Shown: positions 1 through 11,265, numbered from the stretch's first letter. The stretch: 64,000 bases of DNA from Phytophthora sp. 'mugwort' (GCA_033558025.1 JAUCEF010000009.1:2108001-2172000), one strand, 5' to 3'. Made by a program: numbers and translations. The notes: generated from the sequence alone by a model not told the origin.

Positions 1-3000
1 ACAATCAAAAGCTGGTTGCAAAGCAGTACAAGGTTTATATCAAAGACTTGGTGAAGAACATATCCAAGGACTATAAGACCGACCCAAAGTATCGTTTCTA
101 CAACGGTCAGCATATGGAGTCATTTATACGAGGGTATCCAGCCATCAGAGTTCTACGATAAGCTTGAGCACGTTCTCTCTACGCAAACCAATGCGTTCAA
201 GGTGAATGTTGTTCTTGGCTACGACCTGATTATTCTCAGCGATGAGAATGAAACCAGGTACTTTCACCCGAGCTAGGTAATACCTACGTATTTATTACTC
301 CTGTTGCGGTCAATAGTAAGGCTGATATTCGAAAAAAATTATTTCGGGAATCAGGTCTATGGAGCTGGCTAACAAGCTTAACCATCCCAGCTCTGGATAC
401 AGGGTTAAGACGATTACTGTCTTTAAGATTTTTATCTACCATCGCAACCATGCTCTTGGTGATAGCAAAGCTGTCATTCCTAAGGTCATCGTGAAAACAA
501 GCATGTCATCAACTTTCCCAAGACGAACAATAAATGTGTCTTCCCGTGTATTGCATGGCATTCGCTGCAAGATCCTAAGAAGGACCCTCTACGAATCCAG
601 GCTCATGTGAAGGATGCATTCAAGCGCTACTGCTCTTACAAGGGTATTAACTACACACTGAGTCTGCTCAAAAGCTTTAAGCCTATTGACATTTTTCAAT
701 TCGATAAGGTTGAGGACTGCTTCCAGCTTGCTATTAATAATTATAAGATGGATATTCCCTCTGGAAACTTTGAATGCATTGGTCGCTCGGACAAGGAGTT
801 TGAATCCATGGCTATTCTATCTTATGAGAACCACGCTCTATACACTAAGAGCATCGATGTGCTTCAAAGCAAGCATAAATGTCCTGAGTGTGAAATGGTC
901 ATCATTAGCGCTGACCAGTTTAGCAACCATAAGAAGAACCAATGTGAGCTTGTAAATATTGAGAGTTTCCCAGCTGAGCCAACTATTTACAGATTTACAG
1001 ATCGCCTCAGAACTCCATCAGATAAATACTAACGAAGTACTCCATTTTTTAAAAGATTGATCACTATATCGATCACTTCATCGTGTACGATTTGAGGTTA
1101 TACTAAAGCCGACAGGTATCCAGCACGCTGAAAGCACAGTCTTCACTAATGAACACATTCCTGTTTCGGTATCAATAGCTGACAGTCTCTCCGGGGAAGT
1201 AAGATGCTTTGTAAATGATGAGCCAAAAGCTTTGCTAAGAGATATGTTTGATTACATTAGCAAAGTCGGTTTGCAGATTCACGAGTACAATGTTCAAAAG
1301 TATGAGCCACTTCTCAAGAAGGTTATCAAAGCTCACGGCTTCAGTGGTATGGAGATCCCTGGATTAAAGCTTCGCAAGAAATACTCAATGGATGACGTTG
1401 ACAATTGGATTAAGGATGGAGATTATGCCAGTTTCTTCGATTTCCATAAAACAATTTCCTTCGGGAAGGAGAGGTCTCATTATGGCTGAACCAAGCAACA
1501 GCTCGATCAAGTACCAGTATTGGGGTTCAACTATGGTAGATAGATATCACCTTGATTAAGAGCGAGCTATCTGCCGTTATTGGTACGGCGAACATCAATC
1601 TGTTATCAAGAATCCAAGCTACATGTGTATTGCTACTGCAGACATGAAAATGCTTAATATTAGCAACTATGTTCCTGCTGGAACAAGCTATGAAAAATAT
1701 ATTAATACATATCTCGGTGGATGCAAGTGTGATGACAAGATTTAATGTGTCTGTGGTCTTGGGAAAGGTCTATTTCCATACGAGTACATCAAAGCGTTCG
1801 AGGTACTCAACGAGACCAACATCCCTCTCAAATCAGCATTCGACAGTGTGCTTCATGGCACCAGTATTACCAACGCTGACTACGAGCGAGTAAAATTCGT
1901 GTGGAAGCATACGAGATGAAGTCTATCAAAGATTTACTCATCTGGTACAATAACCTAGATGTGGTACCATTCATTAAGGCTTTAGAGGCTCAGCGTGAAT
2001 TGTTTAGGCGTTTTGATCTCGACATGTTCGCTGATGGTGCCTCGGTTCCGGGGCTCTCGGAGAAGGTTATGTATCAAACCTGCTTCAACGAACTCCAACA
2101 CCCTAAAAAGGTACCTGCTAAGGCTTTCAGATTCGCAGCTAAGCGTATGAGTGGCTACAAGCACCAGGATGTAGTTGCCAAGCGTGAGTTCAATATGACT
2201 CTTGATCACTTGAACACGTTGCTGAAAAGGCAAAAATATTTGTATGGTCTATGCTGCTGTCAGCTGACTGTCGATACTGCATCAGCCGATCACAATAACA
2301 AATTGGGGCACATTGAAGGTAATGTCCGTATCACATGCGTTCAATGCAACGTCGCACGCAAGGACATATCGCTTAGTGGATTCCGCTTCAAGAAACTACT
2401 TGAGTTCAACTCGGACAACTTGTCTATTCGATTTACAGGGAGGAGAAGGACATTTACGGCAAGATGAAGCAAATCATTGCTGGTGGATCATCAATCATTT
2501 TCAACTGCTACGCCAAACGCAACGAGACTAAGATTCCTGGTGGTAAGCTTGTGAAAAAGATCATCGGCTACGACGCCAATGCTCTATACCTCTGGGCTCT
2601 TGGTAATAACATGCCTTGCGGATGCCTTACCACTATTGAAGCTTATCCAAATATTGTTGAGGACGTCCAGAACGACAAAATCTTTGGCTTTCTTGAGTGT
2701 GGTATTCGAACTCCAGATCACCTGAAAGACTATTTTAGTGAAATGACTCCCATTTTCAAAAATGCACTGATTGACTGTACTAACGAGAAGGTCATCGGTG
2801 ATCATATGTTCGAGAACAACAAGGTACGAGAAAACAGCAAAGCCAAGCCTGCTTGCAAGCTGATTGGAGCTACTTTGGTGAAAATATTCTGATCTACACT
2901 CCGCTACTCAAATGGCATCTGTCTCATGGAATGGAAATCACTCAGACTTACAGTTTCATTAAAGCCAGCGCTCACAAGGCTTTGCTCCATTCATGGAGGC

Positions 3001-3851
3001 TATATCGAGCGGCACGTTGTGTTGGTGATGAGGATAAGAGTAAGGCTGTGATTGCGGAGATGATGAAACTGGTTGGAAACTCGGTGTTTGGGCGATCGGG
3101 CATTGACATGAGCAAGCACAAGCAGGTCAAGTACGAGTCGAATGAGGGTAAGATCAAGTCGCGTACTGAGCACTTAACTTTTCATGGATTAGAGGAGCTG
3201 AACGATTCATGTGAGATAACCATGAAGAAGCGTCGTCTCAATAGCAAGAACCCAATTCATTTGTCCATAGCCATCTATCAGCTTGCGAAGCTACGCTTGC
3301 TCAAGTTCTACTACGATTGTATTGACTTCTACCTCGATCGATCCGATTTCCAGTATCAAGAAATGGACACGGACTCTGCCTACATCGCTTTCAGCTGTAA
3401 TAATCCATTCCAGGAGTGCGTCAAACCTGAGCTACGTGAGCACTTTAAACAGCACATGTACGATTTGTTCCCACGAGACTGTAACACGGAAGTAGCTAAG
3501 TTTGACCGTCGAACCCCTGGTCTATTCAAGAATGAATGGTCTGGCGATGTTATGGTCTCACTCCCGAGTGAGAACTATATTTGCTGTATTCCAGACGAGT
3601 CATACAAGGTGAAGGTTCAGTTAAGGGCGTGCAACAAAGTCGTGGTCGCAATGAGGATGTACTCAACCTTTGGGATTTGAGTCTGCTGTTCGCGATCGTA
3701 TCACCCTTCTTGGTACTAACAAGGGATTTAGACTGTCAAAAGAAACTAAATCAATCATCACATACAGTCAGCCCGAACTGCCCTATCATATTTCTACGAC
3801 AAGCGACAAGTGCTTGAGGATGGAATTAGTACCATCGCACTCGATATTTAA
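1..3851 (+). pseudogene. Protein-primed family B DNA polymerase (DNA_pol_B_2), 5' end outside window, multiple frameshifts
   Basis: The reading runs across several frames: near 155-277, then 359-610, 607-1032, 1232-1489, 1669-2467, 2464-2892, 2853-3680 and about 3670-3851. The polymerase motifs are clear: a YDANALYLWA motif (about 2568-2600) followed by MPCG, a template-binding GNSVFGRSGIDM segment (about 3075-3115), and the metal-binding MDTDSAY motif (about 3363-3385). A C2HC finger (CPEC...H...C) lies near 880-945. An endonuclease VII-like CxxC/DH...C..CN zinc module lies near 2250-2365, as in several Polinton polymerases. The last frame ends with a typical C-terminus at the TAA at 3849-3851. 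In life the enzyme would replicate the element from a protein primer. At least six frame changes and in-frame stops make it a pseudogene. Confidence 0.88.
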
Positions 3852-3901
3852 ACGTTTTCCTACCTATTACATATTTTTTCTTTGAATGTTATATATGAAT
3901 T

Positions 3902-4996
3902 ATGGACGATCTCCTCAGCAAATTCTACTACAACTCTAGAACTGGTTATGTTGGGGCTCAAGAGCTTTATAGAAGGCTCGAGGATAGATTCTAAAATAAC
4001 GTTAAATAATGTCAAGGAGTGGTATGCTACTCAGTCAGATATCCAGCAGTTTCACGAGCAAAATAAGCGATACGATGGGTTCAAAATCGCCTCTCATAAC
4101 CCCAACTCTTGGCAGATAGGTCTTGCTTTCTGGGGTAAACAACCGATTCTGACTGGTACCAATATCAACTCCCGCATCGGTTACGCAAAGCTCTTGATGA
4201 ATAAGACTGCGCCTATAGTTATAACATCCAACAAAGCGTTTGTTCGACTCCACAAACTCGATATCTTAACAAGCGATAATGGTAGTGAGTTCCTGAATGC
4301 GTAAGCTCAAGGATTATTTAAAACCAAAGAGATCGAGCATTTTAACAACGAGCCCGGTGATCATGGGACTATGGTCAAAACTGAAAGATTCAACCGAACT
4401 ATAAAGCAAAGACTAACCAAGATTTGGCTGACCGGGGTTTCACCCGCTCCATCTCCTAAGCGGATTACACAAAAGCTAATCAGCGACGTTATCGGCAACT
4501 CCAACAGCACTGCTCATCGATCGATTGGAATAACGCCAATGAAGCTAAAGGCCAAATAATGGATGCAGATCTGACTCATAACCAAGGTGAAGCTGATAAG
4601 ATTGAGAACGAGTTCAGCGCTGGGGTCAATGTGCTCTATCGACAAAAGAAGGGAACGTTTGACAAGGAGGCTGCACGTTGGTGCAAGGCTGTATATTCAG
4701 TGGTAGGGATTGACGGTTATCGAGTCCAAATCCGCTCGGAAAATAGGCATACGCTTTACAAGGCTCCAAATGACCTCAAAAAGCTTTAATCAAAGACAAC
4801 TGATGCCACAATCAATCGAGGAGATACCCTTGAAGCTGAGAAGATCTTAGATCACAAAAAGATGCGAAAAAAACAAACTGGTAAGTTCAAATACTTAGTT
4901 CGATGGCTTGGAAATGAACCTGATTCCTGGGAGCCGCAAGGTAATCTCAGATTAATCAATAAAAGTAGGAGGTCGACTCTTGAAAATGATAATTAA
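3902..4996 (+). pseudogene. Retroviral-type (rve) integrase with C-terminal chromodomain, frameshifted
   Basis: Starts at an ATG 50 bases after the polymerase stop and ends at the TAA at 4994-4996. Visible parts are the VKEWYATQSDIQ N-terminal region (about 4010-4050), a catalytic-core segment with the TSDNGSEF motif (about 4267-4290), the EPGDHGTM/ERFNRTIK region holding the third acidic residue (about 4350-4410), and a chromodomain-like tail KYLVRWLGNEPDSWEP (about 4890-4940). Integrases of this type insert Polintons and gypsy elements; the chromodomain may guide integration to particular chromatin. Frame changes occur near 3990 and 4300, an in-frame stop at 4557-4559 and a further shift near 4790. 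The order directly after polB is typical of Mavericks. Confidence 0.87.
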
Positions 4997-5142
4997 TTGA
5001 CTAAAACAAAAAGACATAATTAGCTTAATAATATTTTTGATAGACATCCTCTGTAGCTTTGACTCAAGTATATTACTTTCAGTATTTTATTAAGATTATT
5101 TTGAAAATATCTGACTTGGTATATAGATACAAACCCATAAGA

Positions 5143-5433
5143 ATGTGCCAGAACTGCTTACAAAAAGACCGTGAGCTTGGTAAGCTACGGCGAAAGTTGT
5201 GGATCATTCAGGAAGTAAGCAGAATCAAAAACGAGTTGGTGAATCGCGATGCAATATCAAATTTTCGTAAAACGGTAGTAAATCGTAAGTATCAGTGTGA
5301 ATTAGAACAAATATCTGGCGTTCCGTTTCATTCCATCAAAGATCGATATTTCAATCTACTAAATGAAAGAAATCATATCTGTCATTCACATGCAACATTT
5401 CGCCTTGATTCAGTTATGCCGAGGTACTGGTAA
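5143..5433 (+). CDS. Small hypothetical protein of the Maverick element, N-terminal CxxC and helical body
   Basis: Open frame of 96 codons from the ATG at 5143; the frame is open further upstream to 5059 but that part is hydrophobic and AT-rich. The predicted product begins with a CxNC pair, is rich in Lys, Arg and Glu, and is probably alpha-helical. No family recognised. It follows the integrase in the same orientation and could be a DNA-binding or structural accessory protein of the element. The composition matches its neighbours. Because the surrounding genes are broken, the frame may be open by chance or truncated at its 3' end. Confidence 0.4.
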   Translation: MCQNCLQKDRELGKLRRKLWIIQEVSRIKNELVNRDAISNFRKTVVNRKYQCELEQISGVPFHSIKDRYFNLLNERNHICHSHATFRLDSVMPRYW

Positions 5434-5471
5434 TTTCACATTTTTTTATGATACACATGCTGTAGGCAAAA

Positions 5472-6930
5472 ATGTTTCCTTCGTTCTCATTCCTCGCTCA
5501 GAGAGCCCAAAAGCGACAGGAGCTCCTCGAACGATCTCAGCGACGTATGGAACAAGCTAAAGCCAAGCGAGTTATGTATGAAAGGTGCATCATGGGCAAG
5601 TGACGTAGATAGCACGATAAGCACACTGAATTCAAAAACCTCCACATCAGCTCAGACAGATTCGTCTGGGCCATTAAAAAAACAGTGAGTGATGAATTCT
5701 CTCAGACAAACCCTGAGGTCTAAACAGTAAAATGGTTGATAGTGAAGTACAGGCTCGTCCCGATACTGCTGATAGTAGAGTACAGGCTCGTCCCAACGCA
5801 GCTGATAGATTAGCAGACTGATAGAGGATTGCAGACTGATAGAGGATTACAAGCAAGCTTCATTACAACTGATACAGGAATTCCAGCAAGCCCCAATAGA
5901 GCTGATATTGGAGTTGAAACATTCAAATCTCCAGAAATGATGAATGCTTCAACATCGACTAAAGGTTTTCGCGAAAGACCGCTTAATACGGAAGAGCAAG
6001 TTCAACCCAGGTCTTGGATTAAAAACTCTTGTTTGAAGAAAATCCTAATTGGGTTGCGCTCCAAATCCACCCTGTTCGAAGAAAAACTGGTAGAGATAAT
6101 CCGAGATACCTTCTAGGAGACAAGGGGTCAGTAATTTCTGTTAGAAATAGTAAGAAGAGCTAAAATTACGGGTCAATTGATTGGGTACCTACAGAAGCAA
6201 AACTCAGAGACATCTCATATGATGGTGAGAGCAACTCCATCGATGAAGTTGGAGCCATGCGTGGTGAGCAAAATCGAGCGCGAACACTCACACGTTTAGA
6301 GAAGAAGAAGCGAGCAGGCGATGATTTAGAGGATTCAAATCCCAGTCCGGCTTCGACCAATTGTAAATTACAAAGACGGGTTCAAAACTCACGATACGTG
6401 CTATTTCGGGTTTCCAGGTGAGAGCCAATATTTTAAACTTAGTAACTCGAAGCATAAGGTTGTTTCCGGAAAAGCATTGACTGATATACTGAAAAATATT
6501 CGGTGGATGGATACATTTCTGTCTCTGCTTAGTAAATTGGAAGTTGCACAAGATACTGCGAGCAATGCCGAAGCCCCAGCAACCAAAGCTGAACTGAAAA
6601 TGGCTCAGAATGTAAATGCTAATCTCAATATCATTCGTAAAGTCATATTCAGTAATGCATCTGATGTGAAAAGGCAAAGTGATGAGCCATATGATCATGA
6701 TGACGTCTTGCGGAAAATTCATGATGACGCTGAGTCAGCTTTTCAAGCATAGGGCGAGGCTCAGAAGCGATATGAAGCAGCTAAGAAAGCTGTGAAGGGA
6801 TCAAACTCAAAATCGTTAAGATCAGCTTTAAAAACTAATTAATCGGCACTTGAAGCTACGAAGTCTGTATACAATTCTAACGCGAAGCGATATTCGGATG
6901 CTCTGAGCGGTTCCAAGCCTCCATCAGGAC
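5472..6930 (+). pseudogene. Unknown Maverick gene, low-complexity coiled-coil-like protein, frameshifted
   Basis: A start at 5472 gives a 43-codon basic, Gln/Arg-rich helical segment that stops at 5603. Coding-like character then continues in other frames: a Ser/Thr-rich stretch, short VQARP repeats near 5735-5800, an open frame 5829-6116, and one at 6477-6752 containing Ala-, Asn- and Lys-rich heptad-like sequence continuing to about 6930 (EAQKRYEAAKKAV). The pieces read best as one long gene broken by several indels. No family recognised. Polintons usually carry a few lineage-specific virion or regulatory genes here, and this may be one. The minus-strand frames over this stretch look like shadows. 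Confidence 0.4.
5735..5800 (+). repeat. Short tandem repeat coding for VQARP-type peptide units
   Basis: Two degenerate copies of a unit containing tacaggctcgtcccga/aac, followed by two copies of gcagactgatagaggatt near 5811-5848. They lie inside the broken gene at 5472-6930 and would encode a 10-11 residue repeat. Confidence 0.5.
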
Positions 6931-7226
6931 TCTGTGTGAGGAGAAACACGCTATCACCTAAAACGATGATTTGATCCGCTTTCAATAAAGTAGAACTAAT
7001 AATTGTTTTGACTTGATTCATCGGTAGTCAGATTTGTTCTGAGATCTTTACTCGGTCTACGACCCATGATTATATTAGCTCCAAGGAAATTGCTCAGCTG
7101 TGCATTTGCTATCATCGTGAAGTTTATCATATAATCGCTCGCAGATCTTCAATTTCTTTAAGTAAATACTGAATCATTTTCATATTGTAAACGGCTAATG
7201 CGACTATAATCAACGCTCAACTGTTG

Positions 7227-8818
7227 TTAAGCGGGCTCAAGCGATGGATCTTCTCCTTCCTCAATATCATCTCTATAGAAAACCGATACTAAATCAGTCA
7301 GATGAGCCCCGAAACAAGATCTTGAGCGATGAAACCTACATCTTGACCTGGACGATTCTCGAATCGATCCAGTCGTACAAGCATACGTCAACGCTGTCAT
7401 AGGGTCTTTTGATACGCTCAAGAGGTGCAATCTGAATATTCTTTTTACGCGTCTGTCTAAGTCATCGCTATGGCAGTGCAAGCAATGTACCCTCCTAAGA
7501 CTGCCGCCAAGCTATAACTAATAGGACCCAGTGTGCTCCCCGCCACTCCACTGTCCGTCCGTAGTCTATAGACCGTACTGCCTCCCGTTCCAAAACCGAC
7601 AGAGACTGTACCAGGGACGTTTAGCGGCGCTGAAGGCGTTGTCGTTCCTATACCGAGTTGCCTCCGGTCGTCAAAACCATTTGAGTTGTATTTGAAGTAC
7701 CGAACCGGAGGTCATTAGCGGTGATATTACCAATCCAGGAGACGTTTGGTGAAGTCCCCAAGTTACCATTATGGACCTCTATTTGAAATTCGACGGAGTC
7801 ACGTTAGACCCAACGAAACGGGCCATGCGAGTATAGCTAGTATCACGGTAATCAAATCCGCTGCCTTTGATGGATAGATATTTAGTCGATAGAGTAGTAA
7901 TTATACCAAGATCAGTCAGAGGCCCTACTGTGGTAATATAATGTTGATTGCTCTACGATAAGAACCCATTAATAAATCCACTCGCAGTGATGTCAACGGA
8001 GACGCTTGGAGAAGTCAGTATACCAACGCTGGTTACATTAGGCTGAGCGGCAGTCTGGAAAGTACCTGTAAGCGATGTAGCAGATATCGCACCGATATTT
8101 GAAATATTGCGAGTTGATGATATCACTGTCGTTGAACCGATTCGAAACGATCCAAAGTCGCCAATTGTGCCAGAAATCTTCGTCGTACCATTGATGGTAG
8201 AAGCTGAGAATGAATTAACACCTGAGAAGTATTTCGTTGAATTGAGAACCATCGCTTTAAAACCAGTAGCACCGCCCTCTGTTATGCCGAGGTAGTACGT
8301 GTGATTAAATGTGGTGTAAGCAGATACGCCATCCCAAAACTTCAACGATGGTATCTGTAAGCCTGTTCCAGCTGTAGTCAGTGCCAGCGATGAAAGAGTA
8401 CCCACAGACGTAATTGATGGCTGAATTGCTGTTTGATGCTCCCGTAAATGTTGGTAACAGTGAGCGAGCTGATAGTAGCAATAGCGCCTGCGCTGTCAAG
8501 TACCAATGCTTTTTCATTAGCGGCTGTACCTGGAGTGATGCTCATTACGTAATCAGGAGTAGATGACACGCTGGAGCCATTCACAGTTAGACTGGTACAA
8601 GATAGTGCCCCAATGCCACCAACATCTTTGTTTATACCCGGTACAAGCGCTACACCTTGTGTTGCTATTCCAGGAGAAATACCGGTATTTTTGCGAATGT
8701 ATAAAATCTGCGCATATTCGTATGTTAGATAACCACTGACGTCTAACGACAGATAGAATTCAGGATTGTAGATCGGTAATATGAATATTGGCTGAGGATA
8801 CGAGAAACCAGAACTCAT
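7227..8818 (-). pseudogene. Virion fibre protein with C-terminal S74-type intramolecular chaperone, frameshifted
   Basis: Reading the minus strand from the ATG at 8818, frames 8378-8818, 7953-8405 and pieces down to 7227 form one fibre-like protein. It has repeated beta-strand units of the kind seen in phage tail fibres (S-L-T-G-T-x-Q-T-A-A-Q-P-N-V-T-S-V-G type, near 8020-8090, and related units near 8460-8480 and 7700-7760). Towards the C-terminus (about 7330-7470), joining two frames gives SDRRVKKNI, YDWID and VGFIAQDL. These are the hallmarks of the peptidase S74/endosialidase chaperone that trimerises tail spikes and then cleaves itself off. No catalytic assignment can be made through the frameshifts. 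The gene is divergent from the ATPase. A trimeric receptor-binding fibre is the likely role. Confidence 0.68.
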
Positions 8819-8869
8819 GTTTGTTTTTATCTCAATCTATATAGACCCAGCGATTAAAAGACGCGACCA

Positions 8870-9604
8870 TGAGCGCTACTCCAGCTGTTGGTGCTTTATT
8901 GCCGAAAAAGTTCAGTCTGCCGGTATGGGCGATATTCTTGCGCTTGACATCAAGAAGCTATTTAGAATGGTTACCCTTGGACCCTCATTCAGTGAAAAGA
9001 ACCATTTATGTATGTTTATTCTCAAACATTATCCCCACGTATTTATTTGCCCATTAACAATTATTACTCGCAATCCACACCAAGAAATGTATGAGTACCT
9101 CCGCGAGAGGCTTGAAGATTTCATTACTTTTGCTGACCCAGATACACCTCCGAAAGTTGATCAAGTACGTCATACACCCATGAGCTCCAATAAACCTGAG
9201 CTTGTTATCATAGACGACTACAGCAAGACAAGTAACTCCAGAAGAATATATTTTCCCATAGTTTTACGCGCGGACGTCATTTCAAGTTGAGCACTATATT
9301 TCTAAGCCACAGCTACTTTGCAATTGACAAGATGATTCGCTTGAATTTCGGAATATGTAGCAATCCTAAAAGCCAACTCAAACGCGATTTGCAGATGGTT
9401 GTCAAAGGTTTAAATATTAATGGCGTAGATGATCGGTCAATTGTCTATTATTATAACAAGGCTACTGAACGAAAAGGTCAGATACTTCTCATCGATGTTG
9501 TAAAGGGTCAAATCTGGCACAACTTTCATAAACCAAGACTGAAGAATGAACTGACGTTCGGATTGACAAGTCCGAAAATCTGCGATCCTTCGGTCTTGCC
9601 GTAA
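8870..9604 (+). pseudogene. A32-like (FtsK/HerA) DNA-packaging ATPase, frameshifted, Walker A degraded
   Basis: The ATG at 8870 begins a proline-containing N-terminus; the frame changes near 8925 and again near 9285. The Walker A region reads GPSFSEKN (about 8978-9001) where G-x4-GK-[ST] is expected, so the P-loop Gly and Thr are lost. Walker B is clear as LVIIDDYS (about 9202-9225). It is followed by IFLSHSYFAIDKMIRLN, the sensor-like segment typical of Polinton and NCLDV packaging ATPases. The C-terminal KRDLQMVVKG...YYNKATE...GQI region also fits. The enzyme would drive DNA into the capsid. The broken P-loop and shifts mean no activity. Confidence 0.75.
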
Positions 9605-9636
9605 TATGAATAAATATCATTTAAATTTTGACGATA

Positions 9637-10340
9637 ATGAATACTTCATTTGGCGAGCTTCTTGAAGACCGATAGCACCAACCTCGTAGCAGATAGATAC
9701 AACTCGTCGTGCAAATATCAGTTTCCGGGATCGGCAGATGAATTTCGCGATGTTGTTTGCGCGATTCAATCAATCAGTCTATTCATCAGCGAGATAACAT
9801 TGATTCTATTCAATTCCGGAACACAACCTTTCAAGTCGAGGTTCCGACGGCTGCAACCACTTCTACGATCGGTATTACACTACCAGATGGATATTACAGC
9901 TACGACGATATCAACAGAAGTATTCAGACAGCTCTCATTAATGCAGATACTTATCTTATTGGCGGATCTGGAAACAACGTATTTTATATCAAACTAACTG
10001 AGAACAGTGTCTATTACGCAGCTCAGGTCGATTTCTCTCCGACTCCTTCGAGTCTTCCAGCCGGATACATGAGACCTGCTACTGGTTATACTCAGCTAGT
10101 GGTACTGGCCTGCCAACTACCACTCGCGTTCCGCGTTTAATCATCAATAATGCTGCATTTGGTTCGGTACTTGGTCTTACTGTAGCTACATATCCTGCCA
10201 CCTCAGCGACGGTGGCAAGTGCTCAACTATCCAATATCATCCCATAGATCCACCCAACCAGATCATACATCGTTCGCTGTGATCTAATCAAAAATGAGTA
10301 TGTTGCTTCTGGCGAGATCGAAACCGAAGTATCGCGGAAT
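9637..10340 (+). pseudogene. Minor capsid (penton, single jelly-roll) protein, frameshifted and 3'-truncated
   Basis: Starts at 9637 or 9650, 33-46 bases after the ATPase stop; frames 9650-9780 and 9757-10140 overlap and continue with a frameshift to about 10340. The FQVEVP...LPDGYYSYDDINRSIQ motif (about 9829-9920) and the INNAAFGSVLGL segment (about 10141-10180) are typical of Polinton and virophage minor capsid proteins that form pentamers at the vertices. In-frame stops at 10138-10140 and near 10247 break the gene. The 3' end runs directly into the long inverted repeat at 10317-10428, so the normal C-terminus appears to be lost. Confidence 0.72.
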
Positions 10341-10428
10341 TTAATTTCCTGGTCGTTTTTGGTTATAGATAAATATAGATAACCAAAATGACCAAGAAAT
10401 CAAATTTCCGCGATACTTCAGTTTCGAT
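10317..10428. repeat. Near-perfect hairpin: 50-bp inverted arms with 12-bp loop between convergent genes
   Basis: Arm 10317-10366 pairs with 10379-10428 with only a handful of mismatches and one-base indels; the loop is agataaatatag. It sits exactly where the plus-strand capsid gene meets the minus-strand block. Read on either strand it yields the same short peptide start (IETEVSR). It may be a hairpin transcription terminator shared by convergent genes, as used by some giant viruses and virophages, or a small snap-back duplication that truncated both genes. Confidence 0.9.
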
Positions 10429-10569
10429 AATGCTCTTGCTGAGACCAATAAAATAAACTGAATCACATTTTAAGCTTCCCCCAGACTTCTTCATGTCGCG
10501 TATCTTCTCCATGTGATCCTTAACTTCTTGGGAACCCTTTGCAAACCTCTTACCCTTTCTGTTGGCCAC
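10363..10569 (-). CDS. Short basic protein of KGKRFAKGS family, C-terminus altered
   Basis: The first 30 residues (KGKRFAKGS, then an H-M-x-K-I-R-x-M-K helix) resemble a tiny basic protein found repeatedly in large DNA viruses and Polinton-like viruses, where it often stands as a free 40-70 residue frame. Its function is unknown; nucleic-acid or capsid binding is plausible from charge. After about residue 45 the frame enters the long hairpin and codes for a hydrophobic, AT-rich tail, which is probably not original. It is the most 3' gene of a minus-strand block with the PX-like protein and protease. Confidence 0.5.
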   Translation of the reverse strand: MANRKGKRFAKGSQEVKDHMEKIRDMKKSGGSLKCDSVYFIGLSKSIIETEVSRKFDFLVILVIYIYL

Positions 10570-10647
10570 GCCTACTCCATAGCGACAACGGACTCCACCA
10601 CGAAACGTCTTTGATCAAATCACCGTGTTCAGGTTTGGTAGTTTTGC

Positions 10648-11235
10648 TCAGTAGAAACTTTTCTCCAGCATCGACGGCGTCTGTAAGAATCCCCTTACGC
10701 TTCGTGTAAGCGAGAGCACGTTTGGCTTCTTTCTTAACATCAGCATGGTCAAACGTCCTCCAAGATCATTAGTACCACTGTCGCTATTATAAACACCGAT
10801 ACCAGTCATAGAGCGGATAGCAGCTCTCGCTGGAATAGCACCCTGTGAAGCTCCGAGCGCGGTTACAAGAGCGGGAACAGCTACATCAGCAACATGAGAC
10901 AAAATCCCAGAATCTTTTGCGAATTTGAAAGCGGATTTCACTCTTCCCCAAATTTTTGACCAAATGCTCGCCCTGTGCATACCTTTTCCTTGCATGTGCT
11001 TAAACGGATAGCCGATCTCCTTGTGTGTGATAGCTAAACGCGTTACTTTGCCAGATTTTTGAGCTCGAAGAGCTTCAGCATACGATTCAGGATGAAGATG
11101 AAGCGTAGCACCAGAACCACTCAACTCATCTTTAGTCAAGGATAGAGTGCCGGTCTTAAACGCTCGCTTGAGCTTTGTCGCTGGTATCGTCGCTGAAACT
11201 GCTAATTTGTTTTTAACGTCATGATTATAGTTCAT
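10648..11235 (-). CDS. PX/pVI-like basic membrane-active virion protein
   Basis: A 195-residue open frame, basic, with a glycine-rich region (GKGMHRASIWSKIWGRVK, about residues 80-97) followed by an alpha-helical, Ala/Val-rich stretch (VADVAVPALVTALGAS, about 115-130). This layout matches the PX proteins of Polintons and the pVI/pX class of adenoviruses, which line the capsid, bind DNA or disrupt membranes and are cut by the adenain-like protease. That protease is the adjacent gene upstream, 30 bases away on the same strand. Family match is by layout and context rather than by a strict motif. The frame is intact, unlike most of the element. Confidence 0.6.
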   Translation of the reverse strand: MNYNHDVKNKLAVSATIPATKLKRAFKTGTLSLTKDELSGSGATLHLHPESYAEALRAQKSGKVTRLAITHKEIGYPFKHMQGKGMHRASIWSKIWGRVKSAFKFAKDSGILSHVADVAVPALVTALGASQGAIPARAAIRSMTGIGVYNSDSGTNDLGGRLTMLMLRKKPNVLSLTRSVRGFLQTPSMLEKSFY

Positions 11236-11265
11236 GACTGATTTAATATCTAAGAATGGTTAAAT

